From NCBI RefSeq assembly GCF_903914075.1, contig NZ_CAIWNQ010000003.1, forward strand, positions 372,001 through 436,000: a stretch of 64,000 nucleotides of DNA. The letters run 5' to 3'. A program made the translations under genes and the position numbers. Under the pieces are notes generated by a model that did no database searches, was not told where the DNA came from, and worked only from the letters and a program-made list of their open reading frames with translations. The stretch's first letter is position 1. Every line of letters begins with the position of its first letter. The DNA is from Ruegeria sp. THAF57 (GTDB lineage Bacteria; Pseudomonadota; Alphaproteobacteria; Rhodobacterales; Rhodobacteraceae). Shown in pieces: positions 33,137 to 41,211 of this stretch.

Positions 33137-33894
33137 TGTGCCAGCCTTTCGATAGTCACAGAAGTAATGGCGCCACCTTGCAGCAGCAGCGCCAGAGTGG
33201 TCCCGAGATCAAACTCGGGGGTCATCGCAGATGTGTTTTCAAACGCCTGACCGATGGTCAAACCGGTCATCATATCTGCAATCCAATCCGCGCCGCCTGC
33301 GGGCAGCAAGTGCGGAGCGGGATCGTATTCGGGTCGGGTGACCAATACATCTTCACCGATGGCCTGAGGCTTCGGTGCATCGTCTTGCGTATTAAAGCGC
33401 CAGATCGAGAATATCGGCCATTCGGACCGGATAACTTGCATCGACGGGGCGAATTCCAGTTTCGCCTGCATGACTTCTTCGGCAGAAACGGCCAACGCCT
33501 TGGCGTCGACTGCCGTGCTGTCAGTGGCGTGGTAAGAGCGGCGCAGCGCCAATTCCAAAAGGGCAACATCCGCGAGGTATCCAAGATGCGCCAACTGCTC
33601 CATCCCGGTCAGAAACTGGGGAAACTCCTCACCATAGAACATCATCAGCGGGGTCGTCGGAGGGTGCTTGCGCAGAAATATCCCGGACAGCCCATCCATG
33701 TTCTGTGTACCGAGCAGCTTGGTGATCACCGGAAAGGCCTGATGCATCGCCTCGGTCAACGAAACGGCCACGTTATTGCGATAAACGCTGAACCGACGAC
33801 CAGCAGGTTGATCGGATGAATCCACCAACCCGTCGGGAACCGCTTGGGAGGGATCCAGCAATGCAGTATGGAATGCGGTCTGAGATACACTCAT
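33133..33894 (-). CDS. DUF2063 partner of a multinuclear iron oxygenase (BufC/HvfC-like)
   Basis: A 253-residue protein of the DUF2063 family. The N-terminal helical domain has the typical RRFSVYRNNVAVSLTEAM run and then the VITKLLG segment; the C-terminal domain (about residues 140-250) is less conserved. Such proteins bind the DUF692 enzyme and recognise the precursor leader or core in bufferin-type and related ribosomal peptide pathways (as MbnC does with MbnB in methanobactin). It overlaps the DUF692 gene by four bases and the DoxX gene by four, so the three are co-translated. Confidence 0.9.
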   Translation of the reverse strand: MSVSQTAFHTALLDPSQAVPDGLVDSSDQPAGRRFSVYRNNVAVSLTEAMHQAFPVITKLLGTQNMDGLSGIFLRKHPPTTPLMMFYGEEFPQFLTGMEQLAHLGYLADVALLELALRRSYHATDSTAVDAKALAVSAEEVMQAKLEFAPSMQVIRSEWPIFSIWRFNTQDDAPKPQAIGEDVLVTRPEYDPAPHLLPAGGADWIADMMTGLTIGQAFENTSAMTPEFDLGTTLALLLQGGAITSVTIERLAQ

Positions 33895-34748
33895 GCCGGA
33901 ATGCGGTCCAACGCCGTCTGCGCCCGTTCAGCCTCGGCCCTCAAGACAGGCCAGTCCGGTACGTCTGTGTCCCATTCAATTAAAACAGGCTTTGGCCCTG
34001 ATTTTTCAAGAACATAGTCCAACAGCGCCCAAACAGGGTCAACGACTTCGCGCCCATGGCTGTCGATCAGCAAGGGGTGGCCGTGGTCATCTTCGTCTTC
34101 GTCATGACCGCCCAGATGAATCTCTCCGACCTTATCCAGCGGATAGGCATCTATGTAGCCCTGCGGAGAGAAATCCAGATTGGTGGCCGAGACAAATACG
34201 TTGTTCACGTCCAGCAACAAACCGCATCCGGTGCGCCGGGTGATCTCGGCCAAAAACTCAGGCTCGGACCAGGTGCTTTCCTCGAAGGCGAGGTAGCTGG
34301 AGGGGTTTTCAAGCAGCATTTGCCGACCAACAATGTCTTGCACCTGATCAATATGCTCGCAAATCCGGGCAAGGGTGGCGTCGGTATAGGGCAGGGGCAG
34401 CAAGTCGTTCAGGAAATGGCTGTCATGGGTCGACCAAGCCAGATGTTCCGAGAAACTTGCGGGGTTGAGCCAGCCGACAAGGTGCTTCAGGCGGGACAGA
34501 TGATCGGCATCCAGCCGAGCCTCTCCTCCGATGGACAGGCCAACGCCGTGAACTGAAATGGGGAATTGTTCTGAAAGGTGACGAAGCTGCGCAAGCGGCC
34601 TGCCGCCGTCCCCCATATAATTCTCGGCATGAATCTCAAGCCAGGCAACCGGGTTCGCGTGCTCGAGGATCTCGGCAAAGTGCTGGGGCTTGTAGCCGAC
34701 GCCCGGTGCCGAAGGCAGTCTGTTCGATCGGATTGCATTGTCCAGCAT
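33891..34748 (-). CDS. DUF692 multinuclear non-heme iron oxygenase (BufB/HvfB-like)
   Basis: A 285-residue TIM-barrel enzyme of the DUF692 (MNIO) family. Family landmarks are WLEIHAENYMG, SVHGVGLSIGG, FSEHLAWS, LLLDVNNVFVSATN and GEIHLGGHDE, which together provide the His, Glu, Asp and Asn ligands of the iron cluster. MNIO enzymes oxidise cysteine residues in peptide precursors; in bufferins they make thiooxazole-type groups that bind copper. The adjacent precursor with four Cys and the DUF2063 partner fix the assignment to this pathway type. The start at 34748 follows GGGGAA, just downstream of an intrinsic terminator that separates it from the precursor gene. Confidence 0.93.
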   Translation of the reverse strand: MLDNAIRSNRLPSAPGVGYKPQHFAEILEHANPVAWLEIHAENYMGDGGRPLAQLRHLSEQFPISVHGVGLSIGGEARLDADHLSRLKHLVGWLNPASFSEHLAWSTHDSHFLNDLLPLPYTDATLARICEHIDQVQDIVGRQMLLENPSSYLAFEESTWSEPEFLAEITRRTGCGLLLDVNNVFVSATNLDFSPQGYIDAYPLDKVGEIHLGGHDEDEDDHGHPLLIDSHGREVVDPVWALLDYVLEKSGPKPVLIEWDTDVPDWPVLRAEAERAQTALDRIPA

Positions 34749-34767
34749 GAGAATATTCCCCGGTCAC

Positions 34768-34797
34768 GAAAAAGAGGCGGGCGTTATGGCCCGCCCC
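34768..34797 (-). terminator. Intrinsic terminator between bufferin precursor and enzyme genes
   Basis: On the minus strand a GGCGGGC-CATAAC-GCCCGCC hairpin (34776-34795) is followed by TCTTTTTC. It lies after the precursor stop codon (34819) and before the DUF692 start (34748). Partial read-through would make much more precursor mRNA than enzyme mRNA. Confidence 0.85.
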
Positions 34798-34818
34798 TAA
34801 ATTCTTCAAGGCTTAGGC

Positions 34819-35121
34819 TTATGCCGGCAGGTCGCGTTCCAGCGGCTCCAGCGAGCCTTTGCGGTCCGAACCGTCTGCCGATTTTGGCAGTTCGATATCG
34901 GCGCAGGTGCCCGCATCGACAAGGGTCCAGGCGTTGCCCTGATAATCTACGGTCGATGTACCGGCGCAGGTGGTGCCGGGGCCCGCGGCGCAATCGTTTT
35001 CACCTGCGAGCGATACGCCATAGCACTTTTCCTTGGCTTGCGCGGTCGCGGTGGTGGCCATGCCAGATACTGCTGCTGCAACGGCACTTGCGATAACGAG
35101 GGATTTAGCGGTGTTCGACAT
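34819..35121 (-). CDS. Bufferin-type precursor peptide (DUF2282)
   Basis: A 100-residue secreted precursor. The N-terminal 28 residues form a signal peptide (positive MSNTAKS, then an Ala/Val-rich core, with TAQAKEK at the likely cleavage). The mature region has four cysteines at residues 33, 44, 52 and 73 in the pattern [14 protein letters not shown]...TTCAG...GTCADIE, which is the DUF2282 arrangement. These are the targets of the DUF692 enzyme; modified bufferins bind copper in the periplasm. A charged tail of about 20 residues ([17 protein letters not shown]) follows the last Cys. An AAGGA site precedes the ATG at 35121. Confidence 0.92.
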   Translation of the reverse strand: MSNTAKSLVIASAVAAAVSGMATTATAQAKEKCYGVSLAGENDCAAGPGTTCAGTSTVDYQGNAWTLVDAGTCADIELPKSADGSDRKGSLEPLERDLPA

Positions 35122-35293
35122 CTCGGAAATCCTTTTGATGACTGCGTATGTCTGTGTTTGACAATGACAAAGGTAGTGGCTTTGACGGCTCAGTTAAATT
35201 CACGAGCCCGTGTCTCACAACCCCGTCAGGCAAGGTCATGCCCTCTTGTAGGGTAACACATTGTTTTTGAAATCGAAAATGGAAAATATTTCA

Positions 35294-35318
35294 ATCCGGC
35301 CCCGTCTTGGGGCCGGAT
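35294..35318 (-). terminator. Terminator of thrS
   Basis: The perfect 10-bp stem ATCCGGCCCC (35294-35303) and GGGGCCGGAT (35309-35318), with a five-base loop, lies 24 bp after the thrS stop. A TTGAAATATTTT stretch follows on the minus strand. It separates thrS from the bufferin promoter. Confidence 0.8.
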
Positions 35319-35341
35319 CGCAGTCAAATTGATGCTGAATG

Positions 35342-37300
35342 TTACAGCAGATCGGGCGGAGTTGCCGCCTTTGACAGCTCAATTGTTACAGTCTCGAGGG
35401 ATTGAACCTGAGTTTGTTTTTCACCCAGACGGCGCACGCTGACGGTACGGTCTTCGACTTCGCGATGACCGACGGCCAAAATCACCGGCACTTTACCGAC
35501 AGAATGTTCGCGGACTTTGTAGTTAATCTTTTCATTACGAATGTCCGCTTCGGCACGCACGCCTGCTGCTTTGAGCGTTTCCACCACTTCGGCGACATAG
35601 TCATCAGCCTCGGAGGTGATCGAGGCGACGACAACCTGACGCGGGGCCAACCAGAACGGCAGCTTGCCTGCGTGTTCCTCAATCAGGATGCCGATGAAAC
35701 GCTCGAACGAACCCAGCGTGGCGCGGTGCAGCATGAAGGGGCGGTGTTTCGCGCCATCTGCGCCGATAAAGCTGGCGTCCAGACGCTCGGGCAGGTTGGG
35801 GTCAACCTGCAGAGTTCCGCATTGCCATGTACGGCCAATCGCATCGGTCAGAGTGAATTCCAGCTTGGGTCCGTAGAACGCCCCTTCGCCTTCGAGAACC
35901 TCATAGTCGTACCCGGCGGCCTTACAGGCATCCCCAAGGGCCTTTTCAACCAGATCCCAACTTTCATCCGACCCGATCCGCTTTTCGGGGCGGGTGGACA
36001 GTTTGATCGTCCAGTCGTGGAAGCCCAGATCGGCATAGACCTTGGACAGGAAGGCGATGAACTTGGCAGTTTCGGATTCAATCTGATCCTCGGCGCAGAA
36101 GATGTGGCCATCGTCCTGCGTGAACCCGCGCACCCGCATGATGCCGTGCAAAGCGCCCGAGGGTTCGTAACGCGCGCAAGATCCGAACTCGGCCATACGC
36201 AGAGGCAGGTCGCGATAGGACTTCAGGCCCTGATTGAACACCTGCACGTGGCACGGGCAGTTCATGGGTTTCAGCGCGTTGATCGCCTTTTCGCGGGCGT
36301 GTTCCTCATCGACTTCAACGATGAACATGTTTTCCTGGTATTTGTCCCAGTGACCCGACGCCTCCCACAGTTTGCGGTCGACAACTTGCGGAGTGTTCAC
36401 CTCAACATAGCCGTCGCGTTCCTGCATCCGGCGCATGTAGTCCTGCAGGGTGGTATAGATTTTCCATCCGTTCGGATGCCAGAAGATTTGCCCCGGAGCT
36501 TCTTCCTGCATGTGGAACAGGTCCATCTCGCGGCCCAGCTTGCGGTGGTCGCGCTTGGCGGCCTCTTCCAGCATGTGCAGGTGCGCCTTCAGCTTTTCCT
36601 TGCCGGTGAAGGCCACACCGTAGATACGCTGCAACATGGCGCGGTCGCTGTCGCCGCGCCAGTAGGCCCCGGCGATGGACATCAGCTTGAAAGCGTCGCC
36701 AGGCAGCTGGCCGGTGTGCTGCAAGTGCGGACCACGGCACAGGTCCTGCCAGTGGCCGTGCCAATACATGCGCAGAGGCTCATCGCCGGGAATGGCTTCG
36801 ATCAGCTCTACCTTATACGGCTCATTATTGGCCTTGTAGAATTCGATCGCGCGGTCGCGATCCCAGACCTCGGTGGTGACGGGGTCGCGCTTGTTGATGA
36901 TCTCTTTCATCTTTTTCTCGATGAGGCCGAGATCTTCGGGGGTGAAGGGTTCCTCGCGGTCAAAGTCATAATACCAGCCGTTGTCGATCACGGGGCCGAT
37001 AGTGACCTTGGTGGAGGGCCAGATTTCCTGCACGGCGCGGGCCATGACGTGCGCCAGATCGTGGCGGATCAGCTCATTGGCCTGTTCTTCATCCTTCATG
37101 GTGTGGATGGCGATTTGCGCGTCGGCTTCGATGGGCCATTGCATGTCCCAGTGCTTGCCATCGACCGTGGCTGAAATCGCTTTTTTCGCCAGCGAAGTCG
37201 AAATATCGGCAGCCACCTGCGCAGGTGTAACGCCAGCGTCATAGCTGCGTGCGTTGCCATCGGGAAAGGTGAGTGAGACGGATTTTGAATCCAGGGCCAT
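35342..37300 (-). CDS. thrS: Threonyl-tRNA synthetase
   Basis: The class II enzyme that charges tRNA-Thr, 652 residues, with domains in the usual order: TGS (about 1-65), the editing SAD domain ([17 protein letters not shown] onwards), the catalytic core and the anticodon-binding domain ([15 protein letters not shown] onwards). The zinc-site cysteine is in [10 protein letters not shown], with its His partners further on, and the class II motifs lie at [15 protein letters not shown] and the [13 protein letters not shown] region. The ATG at 37300 follows GAGGAGA; an extension to 37330 is not needed. A rho-independent terminator follows. Length and motifs are standard. Confidence 0.97.
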   Translation of the reverse strand: MALDSKSVSLTFPDGNARSYDAGVTPAQVAADISTSLAKKAISATVDGKHWDMQWPIEADAQIAIHTMKDEEQANELIRHDLAHVMARAVQEIWPSTKVTIGPVIDNGWYYDFDREEPFTPEDLGLIEKKMKEIINKRDPVTTEVWDRDRAIEFYKANNEPYKVELIEAIPGDEPLRMYWHGHWQDLCRGPHLQHTGQLPGDAFKLMSIAGAYWRGDSDRAMLQRIYGVAFTGKEKLKAHLHMLEEAAKRDHRKLGREMDLFHMQEEAPGQIFWHPNGWKIYTTLQDYMRRMQERDGYVEVNTPQVVDRKLWEASGHWDKYQENMFIVEVDEEHAREKAINALKPMNCPCHVQVFNQGLKSYRDLPLRMAEFGSCARYEPSGALHGIMRVRGFTQDDGHIFCAEDQIESETAKFIAFLSKVYADLGFHDWTIKLSTRPEKRIGSDESWDLVEKALGDACKAAGYDYEVLEGEGAFYGPKLEFTLTDAIGRTWQCGTLQVDPNLPERLDASFIGADGAKHRPFMLHRATLGSFERFIGILIEEHAGKLPFWLAPRQVVVASITSEADDYVAEVVETLKAAGVRAEADIRNEKINYKVREHSVGKVPVILAVGHREVEDRTVSVRRLGEKQTQVQSLETVTIELSKAATPPDLL

Positions 37301-37880
37301 GTCGGCTCTCCTCGTCGGTTTGGCGCCCACTGAACGCCCGGTTGCGGGTGTCGCAATTTAAGATTTTGAAAACAGTGATTTTTAGGACGATGCGGTGTCA
37401 CTCGTCACTGTTTTGTGGCTTTTAGCGACGATAAAGCCACGATGCGTCTCATATAGCGATTGTCAGAGGGGTGCAATCACTGTCCTGCACCGTATGGCCC
37501 GCCCTCCTGTAAGTCGCCGAACACCCCCCTACACCTTGTGGCGTGCGCCCTCGAAAGCCGCATCGTCCCCGGGAATGCCGTCCTTGAAATTGGGGTACTC
37601 CATTCGGTCGCCCAAGTTCATCAGCACCGTCATCAGGTGGTTGCGTGGAGTAAACGCCGGAAGCGAAAGTCGCCGCCTGGTGTTTCGATCACTTCGCCGT
37701 CCATACCATAGGCTTCGCCCAAAACTTCCAACCGCTTGCCATCTCTCTTTGATTGGATAGCTCCATCTGAATTGACCGAAGAGCACTTGAAAGCCGAGTT
37801 TAGCCTTGTGGATTTTGTCGATAGGTTTGGTTGAAATTCTAAGATTATTCCTCTGCTGGAGCAAATTGATCGCTAGGTGG
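37301..37880. other. Gene-poor gap upstream of thrS with a possible gene remnant
   Basis: About 580 bp between thrS and the flavin amine oxidase gene. The first 200 bp must hold the thrS promoter and leader. The rest holds minus-strand fragments described separately. No intact gene with a start, ribosome binding site and conserved sequence was found on either strand. Confidence 0.5.
37529..37875 (-). pseudogene. Possible frameshifted remnant of a small gene
   Basis: Two minus-strand frames could join. One is open from about 37875 to a stop at 37633 with protein-like text (SDGAIQSKRDGKRLEVLGEA ... GGDFRFR) but no good start. The other continues from about 37640 to 37529 with MTVLMNLGDRMEYPNFKDG and ends DDAAFEGARHKV. 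A single frameshift near 37640 would unite them into about 110 residues. I do not recognise the protein and the case rests only on how protein-like the text looks. Confidence 0.3.
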
Positions 37881-39146
37881 TCAGCGTAATTGTGCAATTA
37901 CATCTTCTGCAGCCCTTATCCCCTCTAGGTGTGCGCCGCTGACCGAGCATTGTTGACTAGGATGCGTCGCTTCTCCGGCGAAGTGCACTCGCTCAGCATG
38001 AGACTGGCGTAAGATAGCGCGTTGGGTGTAGCCTCCTGGTTTGGCTCCGGCGTACGAACCGCGCACATAAGGTTCATTTCGCCACGCGGTGGCGTGACCC
38101 TTGATAAAGGCTTTTCTGACGGTCGTGCCGAAGAAGCCAACGAGTGTTTCCAGAGCGTGTTCTATGGCGCTTTCAGGTCCCGCGTCCTGCAAGTGTCTGG
38201 AAAAGCTACCAGAGCTTTCAAAGCTGGTTAGGTCGGTGCTTGAGATATTGCAAAGAAAACCGCCTCCGCGGGCCACCCCGTTGGCGTCGGGTTCTAAGTG
38301 GTATGTCAGCCAAGTATCAGGTTGCACGGGCAACGCGCCAGGGCGGAAAAGGAGGCCTGCGTGATTGTAGTCTCCCATGGTGATAAGCTCGAGCGCTGCG
38401 CGCCGGTCAGATTCAAGCGGGGGATCAAAGCGAATAATGTCTTCGGCTAGGACACCGACAGAAACTGTGACGACTACACTTCGAGCTTTGATCTTGCCGG
38501 TAGCCGTAGTTATTTCCACACCATCCGCGAGAGATTTTATTTCTGTAACTGGGGTGTTCAGTTTGATTGGCAGGCCCCGCGCAGTGCACGCGACAAGGTG
38601 TCCGAAGCCATCGCGGCAAAACCAATCGTCGCCCCCCTCCCAGGCACAGATGTCTCTCAGCGATGTATCGGGCAGGTCTCTGCCAATCGACAATGCAAAT
38701 GCCATGGCCGCAGTAAATGACCAATGCCCTTTGTTCTGCCAAATGTCCGCCAAGGACCGGTCTGTTGGAATTCCCGTGTTAGCTTCGATTTCTGCATCGA
38801 TGCGCGCCGCCTCGGTTATAGCGGTATGAATTTCATCGACTTCGTCCCAAAGAACGGCATCATCCTCCAAGCCATAGGTCGTCGAGTTGTCCGGAGCCGC
38901 ATAGAGATCAAGTCCAAGTGCGAGCCCCGGTTCTTTCAGAGCATTTACATGTTCGGTGTGCATCCAGTGCGCACCCACGTCGAAGGGGACACCAAAGGTT
39001 TCCGTGTCCGTATGTGTGCGCCCCCCGACACGGTTGGAGGCCTCGACGCAGACTACTGAGAGTCCCGCCGATTTGAGAGCGCGAGTAGCTGCAATTCCTG
39101 CTGCTCCGGCGCCAACGACAACGACGTCAAAGTCACAAACGTTCAA
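37881..39146 (-). CDS. Flavin monoamine oxidase-family protein
   Basis: A 421-residue FAD amine oxidase. It starts with the Rossmann motif VVVVGAGAAGIAATRAL and has the GG motif VEASNRVGGRTHTD, the DVGAHWMHTE segment and the C-terminal FAGEATHPSQQCSVSGAHLEG that covers the flavin. Members oxidise primary, secondary or polyamines; bacterial ones include putrescine, spermidine and N-methylated amine oxidases. A TTG at 39146 with GGAG ten bases upstream is preferred; a GTG at 39203 is possible. It is third in a minus-strand run after the Rieske oxygenase and the 87-residue protein, so it probably acts on the product of that oxygenase. Confidence 0.87.
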   Translation of the reverse strand: MNVCDFDVVVVGAGAAGIAATRALKSAGLSVVCVEASNRVGGRTHTDTETFGVPFDVGAHWMHTEHVNALKEPGLALGLDLYAAPDNSTTYGLEDDAVLWDEVDEIHTAITEAARIDAEIEANTGIPTDRSLADIWQNKGHWSFTAAMAFALSIGRDLPDTSLRDICAWEGGDDWFCRDGFGHLVACTARGLPIKLNTPVTEIKSLADGVEITTATGKIKARSVVVTVSVGVLAEDIIRFDPPLESDRRAALELITMGDYNHAGLLFRPGALPVQPDTWLTYHLEPDANGVARGGGFLCNISSTDLTSFESSGSFSRHLQDAGPESAIEHALETLVGFFGTTVRKAFIKGHATAWRNEPYVRGSYAGAKPGGYTQRAILRQSHAERVHFAGEATHPSQQCSVSGAHLEGIRAAEDVIAQLR

Positions 39147-39272
39147 TGTTTTCGCTCCAAAATTTAGAGTGGTCCAAGAAACAATTTCCGGAGTGGCTTG
39201 CACTTTCCTGGCACCGCGAGAATTTACAAGGATCTGAATTGTCCAAGGATTTTGTCACGTGCACTGAAGCAG

Positions 39273-39536
39273 TCATGTGTCGGTGCTTGGGTTTAGATCG
39301 CAAACAAATTCCGGAATTGAAACGCCCTCGTATCTAGCCAGATCGAGCGGGTCTTCCGTGTCAAACTTGCTGCATCTGCGGTATATTTCCAACATCTCGG
39401 CGGAAAGCTTGCCGCTCTTATAGAAATACATCGCGGCAGCATATCTTGTGGCGCCAGAATCAGGCGTTCCAACAGTCGTTGTCAGGAACCGCCTTTGAAC
39501 TTCTACTTCTTCCACTTTGTGGGCGCCTGTAGTCAC
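39273..39536 (-). CDS. Small protein coupled to the Rieske oxygenase
   Basis: An 87-residue soluble protein (MTTGAHKVEEVEVQRRFLTT ... GATRYAAAMYFYKSGKLSAEMLEIYRRC ... ARYEGVSIPEFVCDLNPSTDT). No cofactor motif, signal or membrane segment is seen. Its ATG overlaps the Rieske stop by four bases, so it is made with the oxygenase. It is too small to be a ring-hydroxylase beta subunit (about 160-190 residues) and lacks flavin and ferredoxin motifs, so it is not the electron donor. A chaperone-like, regulatory or small-subunit role can only be guessed. I do not recognise a family. Confidence 0.65.
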   Translation of the reverse strand: MTTGAHKVEEVEVQRRFLTTTVGTPDSGATRYAAAMYFYKSGKLSAEMLEIYRRCSKFDTEDPLDLARYEGVSIPEFVCDLNPSTDT

Positions 39537-40741
39537 GATTTCCGCTTAGCCGACAACGTATCATTCATTGAGGCGACTTCATCTTCTTCGGGCGCTACTT
39601 CAGAGTTATAGATGGGCAGTATTCTCCTTAGATGGTCGTGATGGGAACGCACGCCATATTCCAGATCGGAGAGATAGAATCCCTCGAAAGCCTCTGAAGC
39701 CATTGCTTCGTTGGACCAAATCGTCAGCTGAATATCTTCTTCCACTGTTTCTCGATCGATCCGAGCTGCAAGGTAGCGTGCCGCTCGTTGTTGGCGGTCT
39801 TCGTTCTGGTTTCGGTATGTCGCGCTCCGTAAGATGGACTTTTCTGTCGTTACGGGGAATTCTTGGTAAAACAAGGTTGTCTCAGGTGTGACAGCAATTA
39901 CCGCATTTGGGAAAATACCGTAGTAAAGCCAAGTTTTGTGCAAGTGTTCAGGCAGGTGAGGCTGCGGCTTTGTGAACTTCTTGTAGTTGCGAACGGCCCA
40001 CCTGCGGCCCTTCGTCGGAGTGAATTTTCCATCGGAGCGTGAGACGCCATCGACATAGGGTTCATCAGAATATGTTGAGCCATATAAATCCTGAAGGGCA
40101 GGGTGCGCGAGTGGGACGTGATACCCTTCGTTGTCAACATCTCTGATTGATTTCCAGTTTACCGGAGTTTCTTCCGTCCAGATCCCGTCTGTGGGAACAT
40201 GATCTGCCATTTTGTATGCAGATATCTCTTGCTCAATCGGGGCCAGTAGTTCAGCCACCGATGGTTGGGGGCCGGGTTTGAATCGAACAAAGACAAAACC
40301 TTGCCAGACCTCCATTTCGATTTCTTTCAGACCAAATTGGTGCTTGTCTAGATCGGGGAATGACTCTGGGCGAGCAGCGCCGCGCAGCGTTCCATCAAGA
40401 TTGTAAACCCAGCCGTGAAACGGGCAGACCAGAGCGTTTTTGCATATTCCTTGATCTTCAGACACAAGCCGTGAGCCGCGGTGACGACAAACGTTCAGAA
40501 ACGCGCGGATTTCGGACTTGTCGGATTTCAAGATCAGAGCACGTTCGCCGCACATATCGAAACACAGAAAGCTACCGGCTTCCGGGATGTCCGAGACATG
40601 GCAGGCTATTTGCCAGTGAGTTTTGAAAAGTTCGCTCTTTTCGAGCTCAAGAAGAGCGGCGCTGTGATAGCACCACCCCGGCAGCCCGCGTCGATCCCAA
40701 TTGGCAGGAACCTCGGTATTTCTGGATTCGTCACGCATCCG
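39533..40741 (-). CDS. Rieske non-heme iron oxygenase, alpha subunit type
   Basis: A 402-residue oxygenase with an N-terminal Rieske [2Fe-2S] site (CRHRGSRLV ... CPFHGWVYN) and a C-terminal catalytic domain with the iron site in DVDNEGYHVPLAHPALQD (two His plus a late Asp). The architecture is that of N-demethylases and ring hydroxylases such as CntA, GbcA and Stc2. With methylamine-type dehydrogenases around, oxidative removal of a methyl group from a quaternary amine is the best guess. No reductase gene is nearby, so electrons must come from elsewhere. The frame is open up to a TTG at 40879; the ATG at 40741 is chosen because similarity begins there, with 40753 and 40804 as alternatives. 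The operator at 40890-40905 is upstream. Confidence 0.88.
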   Translation of the reverse strand, partial: RMRDESRNTEVPANWDRRGLPGWCYHSAALLELEKSELFKTHWQIACHVSDIPEAGSFLCFDMCGERALILKSDKSEIRAFLNVCRHRGSRLVSEDQGICKNALVCPFHGWVYNLDGTLRGAARPESFPDLDKHQFGLKEIEMEVWQGFVFVRFKPGPQPSVAELLAPIEQEISAYKMADHVPTDGIWTEETPVNWKSIRDVDNEGYHVPLAHPALQDLYGSTYSDEPYVDGVSRSDGKFTPTKGRRWAVRNYKKFTKPQPHLPEHLHKTWLYYGIFPNAVIAVTPETTLFYQEFPVTTEKSILRSATYRNQNEDRQQRAARYLAARIDRETVEEDIQLTIWSNEAMASEAFEGFYLSDLEYGVRSHHDHLRRILPIYNSEVAPEEDEVASMNDTLSAKRKS

Positions 40742-40889
40742 AACAATCCGCATAGTTTTGATTTGGTCAATTTGTGTTTCGGTTGGGTGGGCGAACTCAA
40801 GCATGCAGTCTTGAAAAACAGTTGGATTAGCCACCCTACGAGTGACTGTAGGTTTCGCCCAATTTGGGTTGCGCGTCAACTCATACTGA

Positions 40890-40905
40890 CTGAATGATCA
40901 TTCAG
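40890..40905. promoter_or_regulatory. Palindromic operator CTGAATGATCATTCAG (copy 1)
   Basis: A perfect 16-bp palindrome in the divergent region between the Rieske operon and the polyamine-type importer. The core TGAATGATCATTCA recurs at 48535-48552 and 59133-59150. The most likely ligands are the two similar BetI-like TetR proteins of this locus. Confidence 0.75.
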
Positions 40906-41056
40906 AAACGTATTTTTAATAGCGCTTTTGAGTCTTTTTGAGATTGCGGCTATTGGGATGTCTGCATAAGTTTTGTTCAAGATAAGCGGTTTGCGTGAGT
41001 TTGATCAAAATTAGACCAACTAAACTTGACAGCGGAGATTTCATCAGACTACCGTT

Positions 41057-41072
41057 CTGAATGACCAGTCAG
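41057..41072. promoter_or_regulatory. Degenerate operator copy CTGAATGACCAGTCAG
   Basis: Differs from the perfect palindrome CTGAATGATCATTCAG at two of 16 positions, the left half being intact. It lies 140 bp before the importer start and is probably a second, weaker site for the same TetR regulator. Confidence 0.5.
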
Positions 41073-41108
41073 ATAAAGTTATCATGGCTGGCGCGGATGG
41101 GGTGCAAG

Positions 41109-41140
41109 ATGATCGCGCCTGAAACATGAGGCGCGATCAT
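41109..41140 (+). other. Long perfect hairpin in the leader of the importer operon
   Basis: The 12-bp arms ATGATCGCGCCT (41109-41120) and AGGCGCGATCAT (41129-41140) enclose an eight-base loop. It lies 72 bp before the ATG at 41212. No T-run follows, so it is not a standard terminator. It could be a protein-binding dyad or an mRNA-stabilising or regulatory stem. Confidence 0.55.
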
Positions 41141-41211
41141 TCGAAATAGTGTCTAGCAAACAAGGCAATCGAAATTACTGAAGCCACCACTCAGGGAGAG
41201 GAAGCGAAGTT

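Larger units (their letters stand above)
40906..41211. promoter_or_regulatory. Divergent regulatory region before the importer operon
   Basis: About 300 bp of A/T-rich DNA without a gene. It holds a degenerate operator copy at 41057-41072 and a long perfect hairpin at 41109-41140, both listed separately, and a GGGAGAGG ribosome binding site for the importer gene at 41212. Confidence 0.6.

Noticed and set aside
35122..35293. An extracytoplasmic sigma-factor promoter before the bufferin precursor
   Set aside because: A GTTACC-like element can be seen but no convincing matching -10 element at the right spacing.
35402..37174. A 590-codon open frame antisense to thrS
   Set aside because: It mirrors the codon structure of thrS and has no recognisable domain; thrS is certain.
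37395..37760. Plus-strand frame of 121 codons upstream of thrS
   Set aside because: It has no ribosome binding site and an Arg/Pro/Ser-rich random composition, overlapping the more protein-like text on the other strand.
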